From Pseudomonadota bacterium (GTDB lineage: Bacteria; Desulfobacterota; JAPLJL01), in the NCBI GenBank assembly GCA_026388655.1, contig JAPLJI010000068.1, forward strand, positions 1 through 46,230: DNA of 46,230 nt, read 5' to 3'. Position 1 is the first letter of the stretch; each line of letters begins with the position of its first letter. Below, piece by piece: positions 6,096-14,964 of the stretch. The notes beneath the pieces are model-generated. The model was given only the letters and a program-made list of their open reading frames with translations, made no database searches and was not told the DNA's origin. Made by a program: the position numbers and the translations under genes.

Positions 6096-8936
6096 TTATA
6101 GAACCGGGTGAATGTTCGGGTGCATGATCCCAGCCGGATCGATCGTCTTCTTCAGATCTTTGAGCAGGTCGAAATAAACCTTGTGCCGGGGAAGGTGGAT
6201 CTCCCCCACCCCGTGCATGTTCCGGAAGAGCGGCGCGCCCCGGTCCGCCAGGAGCTCGGCGGTTTTGCGGACGAAGATGCTGGCCCGTTTGACCGATTCG
6301 GGATTGCTGTGATCCCACCACCAGTCGAACTCGATCGTGGCGCAGCGCGTGAACTGCAGGGGACCCTGCATCGCCATTCCCGCCAGGGTCATCTCCCGAT
6401 AAACCCGCGGATCGGGGGGGGTCCAGTATTTCGCCCGCAATTCCTTGTATTCCTTCCAAAGTTCCGGAAGTTTTTCCAACTTCACGAACGAGGCGATCCA
6501 CTGGAAGGCGCCCCGGTAGGCCGTCACCCGGTTTCCGAGCACCCCGAGGCCTTTTTTGAAGGTATCGGAATTTACCATGTCCTGCATGTTGAGGGCGGCC
6601 GCGTCCATGAAGAACATCCCATTCCCCTCGATGATTTCCTTGACGATCTCTTCCTTGATTTCCAGTTCCTGGCTGTTGTAGGCCTGGAGCAGGATCGGCA
6701 CCGAGTGGGCCGGCGCCATCTCGGCCACCTCGTCCGCGTTGACTCCGACGATGCCCGCTAAAATCGTGGACGGAACCCCGTGGTGCAGCTTGTAGGTGAA
6801 ATCGATAATGTTCTCCCGGCCGAGCTGGTAGACCGCGTCGATGATTTGCACCAGCGCCTTGTCCTCCTCCGCCCCCGAGGCCGCGGTTAAAAGCAGCTTC
6901 TCGGCGGCAAATTCCGGGAAGAGCTTGATCGTGATCTCGGAGCAGACCCCGAACTGCCCGTCGGCGTTGAAAAACATCCCCGCGATTTCCGGCCCGGGGC
7001 CGTACTGAATCGGGACTTCCTGCGACCCGATCTTGACGATTTCGCCGTCGGGAAGAACCCAGGTCATGTTGACTATCAACTCCGTGTTGCCCCCGTATTT
7101 GACCATGCAGCCCGCCCCGCCCCGGGCGATATAGTTGGCCAGGACCGAAACGCTGGAGAAGGAAAGACACAGAGCTGGTTTTAAAACCACCCCCTCCGCG
7201 ATTTGGTATTTATTCGCGTCCATGAAGAGGGACCGGAGTCTGACCGCCGGTTCAATCGTGGCGGTCAGGGTTTCCGGATCGATGACCGCCCGGTTCATCC
7301 GGCGCAGGTCGAGCAGGATTCCCCCCCGGCGCGGCAGGGCCAAACCGGCATGGTTAAAACCGGTCGAAAACGGGATCACCGGAACCTGGCGCCGGGCGGC
7401 GATCCTCATTATTTTCTGGATCTCCAGGGTAGACTTGGGCAGGGTGACGAGATTGGGAATCACTCCGGAACTGACGCTGAAATCCCGGGCGTAGGGCAGG
7501 AGATCGGCCAGTTGATTGCTCGCCCACTCCTTCCCGACCACTTCCCGTACTTCCCCGAGGATCTCTTCCCAGTTCCTCTCCGGGGGCGGTTCCGCCGCTT
7601 TCGCTTCCGGTTTAACTCCCTGGGGCAGGGAGAGCTGGGGATTAAGAGTGCCCTGGGGATCGAGCAAACCCTTGACCTTCCCCAGCAAATGGGAAAGACC
7701 GGAATTCTGGGCGTAAATCTCTTCGGCCAGTTTTCCTTGGGGCAGATCGAAAAAAGCTCCCGCTTTCCAGAGGGACCGGCTGGCCTCCTCGATAAATTCC
7801 GGGGAAACCCCTTTTTCAAAAATATCGTAAATCCCGTAAACCGCCCGGCCCCGGTCAATGGAAACCAGGGTCCGGCCCAGGTCGGCCGGTTTACCCCCGG
7901 AACCCTTTTTCAACAACTGTCCAAAAAGCTCATCCATCTGGGCCATTCGCTTAAAGGTGGTGAAAAAGGCGAGATGGAGCGGGGAAAGCGCCATTCCGGC
8001 CTCATCCAGGTAAAGGGCAATCTTTTCCCCGGGAGCAGAGGAAATCACCTTTCCCTCATATTTCTGGGTCAGCTCTTTCACGGTTTCCATCTGCCAGTCC
8101 ACGTGTTTCTTTCTGCCCTCGAAGCCGACCACCATTACCCAGGGAGAGTCCGCCTTGGCGCCAAAGGTTTTTTCGAAAGCCCGGCGGTCAAATCCCAGAT
8201 ATTCCGTCCCGATCTCCAGCACGGGGATCTTTTTCAGGGCCTGTAGCAGCCCGGTCATTTCCGCGAATCCGAAAACCAGGGCCTTCCGGCTCTCGCGTTT
8301 CGGGTAGAGGTAAACACTGGCCCGGCAGACTACCCCGAAGGCATCCTGGGCGGCCAGGTACCAGCGGGAAAAAGACGGCCCCCCGTCTTCCTTCCAATCC
8401 GCCATTTCCTCGTTCATGGCGTGGGACCCGGTCAGGTGGATCCTCCCGTCCGCCAGCGCCACTTTCATGTTGGTTACCTGTACCTCGGGATACTTGGCCG
8501 CGCCCTTGATCACCTCCCGGTTGGCCAGGCTCTCCACTACCGAGCCCGATCCGCCGGCTACGGGAACCCCCACCTTGAAACCCAGGGGATCCAGGACTTT
8601 CCGGAGCTGGTCAAAGGTAACCCCTCTCTGCACGTGCGCCATCAGGTTCCGGGAGTCCACCCTTTCAATCTGGTTCATCTTCTGGAAGTCAATGGCCACC
8701 CCTTCCGCCTGCGCGACGGATTCCGGAAAGAATTGAAAATATTTTGTATAAACGGAAACCCGGTGTTCCCGGGCCCAGGGCAGAAGTTTCTGGACTTCTT
8801 CCGCCCGGTCGGGTTGAACCGCCAGCAACCGGGAGGCTTCGACCGGCCGGGCGAAAAGACCGCCGATCTGTTCCTTTCGGGAAATGACCCGGTCCTTCCC
8901 CATGATTTCCAGAAGCGCTTTCGTTTCGATCCCCAT
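6096..8936 (-). CDS. Tandem fusion of two FAD-linked (VAO/PCMH-type) oxidoreductase modules
   Basis: A 946-residue protein, about twice the family length. Residues 1-440 form one complete VAO-fold unit, with an 'AGGSGSVVESLA' FAD-loop equivalent and the C-terminal signature KGLLDPQGTLNP at about 423-433. A Pro/Ala/Glu-rich linker (441-455) follows. Residues 456-946 form a second unit: PKSTLEIQKIMRIAARRQVPV, GGILLDLRRMN, a TATIEPAVRLRSL segment, WVLPDGEIVKIG, FGVCSEITIKLFP, and the terminal TIDPAGIMHPNI. Such units oxidise 2-hydroxyacids, alkyl-DHAP, cresols or similar substrates with bound FAD. The N-terminal unit resembles the separate oxidase at 13163 and the C-terminal unit resembles the one at 10117. 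Last gene of a five-gene operon; GGGAG ribosome site. Substrate unknown. Confidence 0.85.
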   Translation of the reverse strand: MGIETKALLEIMGKDRVISRKEQIGGLFARPVEASRLLAVQPDRAEEVQKLLPWAREHRVSVYTKYFQFFPESVAQAEGVAIDFQKMNQIERVDSRNLMAHVQRGVTFDQLRKVLDPLGFKVGVPVAGGSGSVVESLANREVIKGAAKYPEVQVTNMKVALADGRIHLTGSHAMNEEMADWKEDGGPSFSRWYLAAQDAFGVVCRASVYLYPKRESRKALVFGFAEMTGLLQALKKIPVLEIGTEYLGFDRRAFEKTFGAKADSPWVMVVGFEGRKKHVDWQMETVKELTQKYEGKVISSAPGEKIALYLDEAGMALSPLHLAFFTTFKRMAQMDELFGQLLKKGSGGKPADLGRTLVSIDRGRAVYGIYDIFEKGVSPEFIEEASRSLWKAGAFFDLPQGKLAEEIYAQNSGLSHLLGKVKGLLDPQGTLNPQLSLPQGVKPEAKAAEPPPERNWEEILGEVREVVGKEWASNQLADLLPYARDFSVSSGVIPNLVTLPKSTLEIQKIMRIAARRQVPVIPFSTGFNHAGLALPRRGGILLDLRRMNRAVIDPETLTATIEPAVRLRSLFMDANKYQIAEGVVLKPALCLSFSSVSVLANYIARGGAGCMVKYGGNTELIVNMTWVLPDGEIVKIGSQEVPIQYGPGPEIAGMFFNADGQFGVCSEITIKLFPEFAAEKLLLTAASGAEEDKALVQIIDAVYQLGRENIIDFTYKLHHGVPSTILAGIVGVNADEVAEMAPAHSVPILLQAYNSQELEIKEEIVKEIIEGNGMFFMDAAALNMQDMVNSDTFKKGLGVLGNRVTAYRGAFQWIASFVKLEKLPELWKEYKELRAKYWTPPDPRVYREMTLAGMAMQGPLQFTRCATIEFDWWWDHSNPESVKRASIFVRKTAELLADRGAPLFRNMHGVGEIHLPRHKVYFDLLKDLKKTIDPAGIMHPNIHPVL

Positions 8937-9012
8937 GGTTATTCTCCCTTAATCTACTTGCCCATTTATTTTTCGGCTCACTACTGTCTGATTAGATTTT
9001 TTCCGGCGGCAC

Positions 9013-10077
9013 CTAAAGTTTCTCCAAAACGTTTATCATCGGATAGTTTTCCACGCCGGGGATCGCCAGTTTTCCCGACTGAAGAAAAAACTTTTTCAGG
9101 CCCTCAGAACCCTTAACCAAAAACTGCTCGTTGAGCCTGGACCGAAGCGGGATCCGTTCCAAGATCCTGCGGGCGATCCAGTTTTTCTTCCAGTTCCGGG
9201 TGTAAAATTTGAAATCCCGGAGCGCCTTCTCCCGGTTTTCCACCGCCAAGGCGACCACCTTGCCGGAAATAATGGCCCCGACAATCCCGAAAAGCAGCGC
9301 GGGATCCATCATCCCCGCGAGCGTCCCGGCCAGGATTTTGTCCTCGACGAAAAGCCGGGGATTGCGCACGGAGGCCATCGGCACCTGGTTTTCGATGTAA
9401 AACCACTCTTTCAGGTCGAGCCCCTCCCGCTCCGCCAGGTAATCCTGGCAACGTTTCACCGCGTCGCGGGAAACCGGTTTCTTCCGTTGGAAGATCAACC
9501 CGAAGAAAACACCGTTAATAATACCGTGGTAGTAATATTCCCCGATGTAGTCGTCAAAGTAGACGAGGTACTCGTTGGGCTTGTCCGACTCAAAGCGGGC
9601 GGCGTAACCGTAGACCCCCTGGGAGGGCACCCGGAGTGATTCGAACATCTCCGGGAAAAGCCCGGTAGCGATGATGCTCCCCGGGGGCAGTTCCTGATGG
9701 TTTCTGATCTCCCGGGAAAACTCGAAGCGCACCCCCGCCTTTTGGGCCTCGCGAAAGAGAAAAATGTCGATCGAGCTTTCCCGACTGCCCCGCTCAATCC
9801 CGTACATGCCGGTGGCGGAGATCCGGTAGCCACGCTTCCCGAAATAAGCCCGAAAATTCTGAGCCTCATGGAAATGCCCGGAAAGATCGATCCCGACATA
9901 GTCCTTGATAATTCTCATGTCCACCGGGGTAGCGTGCACGGAAGGATGAAAGACCCCGGCCCCGCCGATCTGTTTGGATTTGTCGAGGATCAGAACGTCG
10001 TAGCCCTGCCGGGCCAGGTTGATCCCGGCCACCATCCCCGAAAGACCCGCCCCCAGAATATGAATCTTCTTACCCAT
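9013..10077 (-). CDS. FAD/NAD(P)-binding flavoprotein oxidoreductase
   Basis: A 354-residue protein with an N-terminal Rossmann dinucleotide-binding motif GAGLSGMVAG (9-18), acidic end DK (32-33) and GGAG (38-41), as in amine-oxidase, protoporphyrinogen-oxidase and geranylgeranyl-reductase-like flavoproteins. A second FAD-contact segment, TLAGMMDPALLFGIVGAIISGKVVA, lies at about 252-276 (the 'GD..G...P..G.GI..A..SG..AA' region). The GD of the canonical motif is replaced by GT/GM. It lies between the two FAD oxidase genes with short gaps (39 and 76 bases), so it is probably part of the same complex or pathway. Could pass electrons from the oxidase subunits or modify a lipid. Exact role not recognisable. 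Confidence 0.75.
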   Translation of the reverse strand: MGKKIHILGAGLSGMVAGINLARQGYDVLILDKSKQIGGAGVFHPSVHATPVDMRIIKDYVGIDLSGHFHEAQNFRAYFGKRGYRISATGMYGIERGSRESSIDIFLFREAQKAGVRFEFSREIRNHQELPPGSIIATGLFPEMFESLRVPSQGVYGYAARFESDKPNEYLVYFDDYIGEYYYHGIINGVFFGLIFQRKKPVSRDAVKRCQDYLAEREGLDLKEWFYIENQVPMASVRNPRLFVEDKILAGTLAGMMDPALLFGIVGAIISGKVVALAVENREKALRDFKFYTRNWKKNWIARRILERIPLRSRLNEQFLVKGSEGLKKFFLQSGKLAIPGVENYPMINVLEKL

Positions 10078-10116
10078 GGAGATTTTCCTTCTTCCGTATT
10101 TTTACCTTTTTACTTT

Positions 10117-11763
10117 TTACTTAATTTTGACATCCTTGGTCAGGAGCCCGGCCCCGTACCACGAGCGGTCGGAGACGTCGTTGGGGTCAAAGGCCCTTTT
10201 GATTCTCTCCTGCCAGAGATGGAAATTCCCGTAATGGGGCCCCATATCCATGATCCGCTGCTGGGGGGATTTCTCGTAGTCCCCGCAGGTCAGCCCGATG
10301 TCGTTGGGCTCGAAGCCGGATTTTTCCAGCCGGCGCTGGTTCCGCTCGTCGGAAAGGCACTGGCGGGAAGCGTTCACCGACTCCGGGTTGGAGGCGTCGT
10401 AATGGAATTCCATTTCCATGTAAACATAGGCGTTATTTTCAAATGAATTGTAGTAGGTGGAATCCGCCCCGTCGTCCAGGATTTTCCCGCTCTTCGCCCA
10501 TTTCCCCTTGATTTCCTCCTGGGGGATCCCCATGTGCCTCACCACCGACTCGTTGGTTCCCATGTACCCGGAACTGATCACGAAACCGCCGGCGTGGTGG
10601 ATGAAGAGGGTGCAATTCCCGAACAGGGCTACCGGCATTTGTTTCATCATTATATCCTTCATCGGCCCTTCGGTCATCACCTCCAGGATCTTCCCCCCGG
10701 TCTCCTTAACGATCTCGGACATCACCTTTTTCCGGTACTCAAACTCGCGCCGGGAGTTGGCGAAGATCATCACCGTGCAGGGATGTTTCATCTCCTCGGC
10801 CATGGCCTGGACCAGCCCGGTGGAATAAAACTGCTCGTACATCTCTTTGTTCGAGATAGCCCCCATCAGGGAGAACATGTGCTCGGCGCCCCCCACCCGC
10901 ATCATCGCGTAGGCGAGTTCCGCATCCCCCACCTGGTAAAAGAAATCGATCATCTGCTCATAAGTATCAAAACAGGGGGCGACAATTTCCAGGAATTCCG
11001 GGATCTCCTTCAAAAGGTAAGCGGTCATCATTCCGCCTGGCTCCGTCTCGAGCTTGGGCGGGCCCGGCCAGTGGTGGAGCTTGATCGCGCCCTTGGTGAA
11101 AACCCCCATTCCCCCCTGGGCCCCGCAATGTCCCCGCATCACGCCCCGGAGGGAAGGCCCCGGCCCGTCCCCGGTAAACCATTCCCCGGGGGGCCCGAGC
11201 TTGAGCAGGTCGCCGGTGGGGAGCACCCACTCGATCCCCAAGGCGTTCCGGCCGTTGTGGCCGCCGTGATTGCCGAAAGTGTTCATCCCCCAGCCCGAGG
11301 TCAGGTTGGCCAGCACCGAGGCCTGGGAACCGGCCTGGACGGGGGTGGTGAAAAGCCCGCGCTTGATCACCTCGGCCTCGAGCTGGGCCCAGGTAACATA
11401 GGGCTCGACCACGGCGAACTTGTTCTTCTCGTCGATCTCCAGGATCCGGTCCATCCGCCGGAGATCCAGCACCACCACCCCGGGCTGTCCAGGGAGGGAG
11501 TGGGACCCGTAACCGGTGGAAAGGGCCTTGAACTTGATCCCGTAGCGATTGCAGGCCCGGACGATCGCCTGCACCTCCTCGGTGCTCCCGGGGAGAAGCA
11601 CCGCCTCCGGGTGGTGGGGCAGGAATTTTCCCGGGGCGCAGAGGTTGTTGAACTCGTTCAGCCAGGTGAAGGTGTAGGTTTCCAGGATCGCCGGGTCGTC
11701 GGAGATATTCACCGAGCCCACGATGTTGGCGAACATTTTATAAATATGCGGTGCTAATGCCAT
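10117..11763 (-). CDS. FAD-binding oxidase (VAO/PCMH family), GlcD-like
   Basis: A 548-residue flavoprotein. The FAD-binding PCMH domain covers about residues 45-230: PGSTEEVQAIVRACNRYGI, LSTGYGSHSL, GVVVLDLRRMDRIL, FAVVEPYVTWAQLEAEV, the glycine-rich GSQASVLANLTSGWG, then GIEWVLPTGDLLKLG, GPGPSLRGV and GGMGVFTKGAIKLH. The C-terminal substrate domain follows. The ending DPNDVSDRSW departs from the usual DP...LNPGK tail. Strong AGGAGG before ATG 11763. It is followed 39 bases on by the FAD/NAD(P) flavoprotein and preceded by the CCG Fe-S protein, an arrangement like glycolate or lactate oxidase GlcD-GlcF. It therefore probably oxidises an organic acid or alcohol and hands electrons to the Fe-S partner. 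Confidence 0.85.
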   Translation of the reverse strand: MALAPHIYKMFANIVGSVNISDDPAILETYTFTWLNEFNNLCAPGKFLPHHPEAVLLPGSTEEVQAIVRACNRYGIKFKALSTGYGSHSLPGQPGVVVLDLRRMDRILEIDEKNKFAVVEPYVTWAQLEAEVIKRGLFTTPVQAGSQASVLANLTSGWGMNTFGNHGGHNGRNALGIEWVLPTGDLLKLGPPGEWFTGDGPGPSLRGVMRGHCGAQGGMGVFTKGAIKLHHWPGPPKLETEPGGMMTAYLLKEIPEFLEIVAPCFDTYEQMIDFFYQVGDAELAYAMMRVGGAEHMFSLMGAISNKEMYEQFYSTGLVQAMAEEMKHPCTVMIFANSRREFEYRKKVMSEIVKETGGKILEVMTEGPMKDIMMKQMPVALFGNCTLFIHHAGGFVISSGYMGTNESVVRHMGIPQEEIKGKWAKSGKILDDGADSTYYNSFENNAYVYMEMEFHYDASNPESVNASRQCLSDERNQRRLEKSGFEPNDIGLTCGDYEKSPQQRIMDMGPHYGNFHLWQERIKRAFDPNDVSDRSWYGAGLLTKDVKIK

Positions 11764-11801
11764 TGGCCTTCCTCCTTATTGTTTTTTACGCTTTGTTCCT
11801 A

Positions 11802-11824
11802 AACTGCTGGACTGTTGGTCTGCT
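11802..11824. repeat. Short iterated CTGYTGG words
   Basis: Three near-copies of a CTGCTGG-type word in the 79-base gap between two operon genes. A one-sided small example of the iterated-word sequences seen at 17718, 19428 and 24456. Confidence 0.45.
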
Positions 11825-11842
11825 GGTCTATTCACTTCTTTC

Positions 11843-13123
11843 TCATTCCACCGACTGGATCAGGAGATCCACCGCGTCCACCACCTTGAGCTCGCTATCC
11901 GAGGCCCGGATCCCATCCTCGAAGTTTTTCTCGCACCAGGGACAGCAGGAGACAATCGTCTCCGCCCCGGTGGCTCGGGCCTCTTCCAGCCGTTCCTTGA
12001 CCGTGTCCATCGCGAGCTCGGGGTAGGCCGACTTCACCCCTCCCCCCGACCCGCAGCACCAGGAGTATTCCCTCCGCCGCTCCATCTCGAGGAGCTTCAG
12101 GCCCGGGATGCTTCTCAGCACCTCCCGGGGCGGGTCATAAATCCCGTTCATCCCCATCACCTTGGGGATATCCTTGATCGGCATCGTGCCCAGGACATAA
12201 TACTCCTTCCCGTGGGAGGGAATCCGGGTATCCGACATTCTCCCCAGGTGGCAGGGATCATGGTAGGTAATGGCCATGGAAACCTCTTTGCTGGGTTTCA
12301 GCTTTCCTGCCTTGATCAGCTCGTTGAGGAATTCGATCGAGTGCTGCACCTCGAATTTCATCTCCGGGCCTACCCGGGGATACTTGGACTTGATCAGCCC
12401 GAAGCAGCCGGCGCAGGAGGTGACCACCTTCTTCACCCCCAGCTGGTTGAAGGTGTTGATGTTCTCGGTGGCCGTCTTCACGAATAATTCCTCGTCCCCC
12501 ACCATGAAGGCCGGGCTGGCGCAGCACTTCTCGTTCGCCCCCAGGGTGCCGAAATCCACTCCCGCCTTGTTGAAGAGAACAGCGGTGTTCTTGGCCACCC
12601 GGCGCATCTCAGGATCGAGGGAGTAAGTGCAGCCCACGAAATAGAGCACCTCCGCCTTTTCCTGGTTCAGGTCCTTGATCTTGAGCCCCTTGGCCCAGTC
12701 GGTCCGCTTCCGCCGGGGCTGCATCCAGACGTTGTCGTAGGACTTAATGCTCTCCACGATGGAAACATGGGGAGCGAGCCGGTTTTTTTCGCCTTTCTGC
12801 CAGGCGTCGATCCGGAACTCGTGCAAAACCTCCCAGAGTTCCTGGTCCGTCCCCACCTTGCAGGAAAGGTCGCACATCCCACAGAGGGTGCAGTTGTAAA
12901 GAATCTCTATCACCTTGGGTGAGTAGCCGATCCGCCCTTCCAGGAGTGAAAGCGCCATGATCAGCTTGCCGCTCGCCGAAAAAGCGTGGAAATTATGCTT
13001 GGCGATCGCCGGGCACCCCTGGGCGAAACGCCAGCTCTTCAAGAGGGACGAGATGGGGATAAATTTGCAGGTGGAGCACCTGACACATCGCATCATATCC
13101 TTTTTATAATCTACCAAAGCCAT
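11843..13123 (-). CDS. Fe-S protein with two 4Fe-4S clusters and two CCG domains (GlcF/HdrD-like)
   Basis: A 426-residue electron-transfer subunit. Two N-terminal 4Fe-4S motifs are visible: C13-C16-C19 with C37P, and C78-C81-C84-C88 (CTLCGMCDLSC). Two cysteine-rich CCG domains follow. The first has C165...C200C201 (CCA rather than CCG) and SCAGC (C237, C240). The second has C291...CCG (C356-C357) and CCPWC (C394, C397). CCG domains bind noncubane or [4Fe-4S] centres in heterodisulfide reductase HdrD/HdrB, GlcF, LutA and SdhE. No membrane helix is seen. GGGAGGAA ribosome site before ATG. Placed between two FAD oxidase genes, it is the natural electron acceptor for them; the final acceptor (quinone, disulfide, ETF or another) is not encoded nearby. 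Confidence 0.9.
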   Translation of the reverse strand: MALVDYKKDMMRCVRCSTCKFIPISSLLKSWRFAQGCPAIAKHNFHAFSASGKLIMALSLLEGRIGYSPKVIEILYNCTLCGMCDLSCKVGTDQELWEVLHEFRIDAWQKGEKNRLAPHVSIVESIKSYDNVWMQPRRKRTDWAKGLKIKDLNQEKAEVLYFVGCTYSLDPEMRRVAKNTAVLFNKAGVDFGTLGANEKCCASPAFMVGDEELFVKTATENINTFNQLGVKKVVTSCAGCFGLIKSKYPRVGPEMKFEVQHSIEFLNELIKAGKLKPSKEVSMAITYHDPCHLGRMSDTRIPSHGKEYYVLGTMPIKDIPKVMGMNGIYDPPREVLRSIPGLKLLEMERRREYSWCCGSGGGVKSAYPELAMDTVKERLEEARATGAETIVSCCPWCEKNFEDGIRASDSELKVVDAVDLLIQSVE

Positions 13124-13162
13124 GGGTTCCTCCCTTGCTAAGCGTCCAATGAACTTGCCTGA

Positions 13163-14623
13163 CTAAAAACAGAGCTTCCCCGGGTTCAGGATATTTTTCG
13201 GATCGAAAACCCCCTTCACCCTTTTCATGGCATTTACGAACTCGGTATTCTGCGAGTAAACCATCTGAGCCCAGGAACCGTAGGGCCGGGAGAAGAAAGC
13301 CCCCTGCTTCTGGAAGGCCAGGCTGGCTTTCTCGATCAGGCCGCGGATCCGGGCTTTTTCCCGGGCGTCGCCCTGGGGACAGGGGAAATCAAACCCGAGA
13401 TGGCAGCTGGTGCCCTGCACCACCGGCTGGATGTAAATCCCGATCTGGGAAGCCGGGTAATTCTCCTGGACCGCCATCTCCCGGAGCGCCGGGATAAAGG
13501 ATTCCACCCGGTTCAGGGTAGTGATAAAGAAGAGCTCGTAATTCTCGCCCCCGTAACGCAGCTTCCAGTACGGCTCCGGAGAGGCATTGCGGATCACCCG
13601 GAGCAAGACCTCGGCTTTGACCTCTCCCAGGGATTGCCCGGGGGTAAGCCCCTCCTTCTGGGTAATTTCAAAGAGATCCTTTTCTTGATAATCAACCTTC
13701 TCTTCCGGGTGACGGTTGTAGCCGCAAACCGTGAAGACCAGGATCCAGGGCGGCAGGGTTCTGACCAGCTTGTCAATCCCTTCCCGGTTGGGGGCGAGGA
13801 GGGAAGCCAGGGTGAAGTTGTTCAGGAGAAACACCTCATCCCCGAGATCCAGGCGGATCAGCCGGTAAGCCACCTCGATCAGGCGCTCCAGGCGGGTATC
13901 GGAAAGAAAATAGAGCTTGTCGATCACCGGGTAGAGTTCGCACTTGATCGAGGCCCAGGTGGCAATCCCGATGGTGCCCTGGGCTCCCTGGATAAGCTTG
14001 TGATAATCAACCTGGTGCGGCCCGAGTGGAAATTTCTGCGCGCCCCCGATCTGCCATTGTCCCTGCAGGCCGCCGGGGCCCGAAGCCTCGCCGGTCTGGA
14101 AAACCTCTCCCGTCCCGAAAACCACTTCCAGGCAGAGAAGGGGATCGGCGGCATCCCAGTGATGCCGTGGGATAATCACCGGTTCCCGCTCGAGCCCGCT
14201 CGCGAGGACCGACTTGTTGGCCCGGGGCGCGAGCGGCAGGTTCAACCGCAGGCCTTCCTTCTTTAATTCCGGGATCAGCTGGCTGAAAGTGACGCCGGTC
14301 TCAATTACCGCGACCCGGTTTTTCCGGTTGATCCGAAGGATCTCGTTCATGCCGCTGAGATCAACCACTACCCCTCCGACCGAGGGGACCGTGTCCCCGC
14401 GGCTGTGCGGCGCTCCGGAGCTCACCGGGACCAGGGGCACATTCGCCTGGTTGGCCCAGGCGACGATCCCCTGGATGTCTTTCGCTCCCTTGGGTTTGGC
14501 CAGCAAATCCGGAGAGCGGGAAGGGACAAAACTCATGTCCCCCGCCAACGCGGCGATTACCTCCGGGTCATCGGAAACCCGGTCCGCCCCGATCAGGCCG
14601 CCGACTTCCTGTTTAAGATTCAT
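13163..14623 (-). CDS. FAD-binding oxidase (VAO/PCMH family), first gene of the redox operon
   Basis: A 486-residue flavoprotein with PCMH domain features: DLLAKPKGAKDIQGIVAWAN, VPVSSGAPHSRGD, GVVVDLSGMNEIL, RVAVIETGVTFSQLIPEL, CLEVVFGTGEVF and GAQGTIGIATWASIKC. The C-terminal signature VFDPKNILNPGKLCF is in full consensus form. Its C-terminal end (GAFF..P.GS.A...Y.QN......RVKG..DP...LNP) aligns well by eye with residues 393-433 of the 946-residue fusion, suggesting they are paralogues. GGGAGG ribosome site at good spacing before ATG 14623. Only 39 bases separate it from the CCG protein. Substrate unknown; a 2-hydroxyacid or a similar oxidisable alcohol is typical for the family. Confidence 0.85.
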   Translation of the reverse strand: MNLKQEVGGLIGADRVSDDPEVIAALAGDMSFVPSRSPDLLAKPKGAKDIQGIVAWANQANVPLVPVSSGAPHSRGDTVPSVGGVVVDLSGMNEILRINRKNRVAVIETGVTFSQLIPELKKEGLRLNLPLAPRANKSVLASGLEREPVIIPRHHWDAADPLLCLEVVFGTGEVFQTGEASGPGGLQGQWQIGGAQKFPLGPHQVDYHKLIQGAQGTIGIATWASIKCELYPVIDKLYFLSDTRLERLIEVAYRLIRLDLGDEVFLLNNFTLASLLAPNREGIDKLVRTLPPWILVFTVCGYNRHPEEKVDYQEKDLFEITQKEGLTPGQSLGEVKAEVLLRVIRNASPEPYWKLRYGGENYELFFITTLNRVESFIPALREMAVQENYPASQIGIYIQPVVQGTSCHLGFDFPCPQGDAREKARIRGLIEKASLAFQKQGAFFSRPYGSWAQMVYSQNTEFVNAMKRVKGVFDPKNILNPGKLCF

Positions 14624-14717
14624 GTTACCCTCCCTGGTTTTTCTGATGAAGTCTTCATTGACACAATGCGTTAAAGATAATACCGGGTTCCAATTTCAAA
14701 AGCAATCGGAAAATTCC

Positions 14718-14894
14718 CGCGTAAATTCTACGCGAACACTTAAAAATTTTAAACTTCATCGATTTGCCTATGCATCGCGTAGTTGTCCAATCTATATTAC
14801 ACCGAACGCGGAGAAATGGGGCGATGTTTTCGTTCTTTGTAGTTGCCCAATTCATTGGGCGGTTTTAAATAAGCCGATAAATCGGCAAACTACA
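14718..14894. repeat. TGTAGT...ACTACA element with adjacent hairpin upstream of the redox operon
   Basis: Lies in the 341-base gap before the redox operon. A perfect CGCGTA/TACGCG hairpin is at 14718-14734. A complete 57-base element is at 14838-14894: TGTAGTTGCCC, palindrome CCCAATTCATTGGG, a T/A-rich centre, palindrome GCCGATAAATCGGC, and ACTACA. It is the best-preserved sibling of 30740-30797. The operon promoter should lie in 14640-14715; a TATTAT at about 14674-14679 (minus strand) is the best -10, without a good -35. Confidence 0.7.
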
Positions 14895-14964
14895 GAGGAC
14901 TTAGAAATCCGAACTTTGATTGCGAAAACCAGGGACAGAAATTTTAAGTTCGCGGGGGTCTTCT

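Noticed and set aside
10534-11757. Plus-strand open frame of 407 codons opposite the FAD oxidase
   Set aside because: Antisense shadow rich in His/Pro/Gly; the minus strand has a full FAD-binding domain and strong ribosome site.
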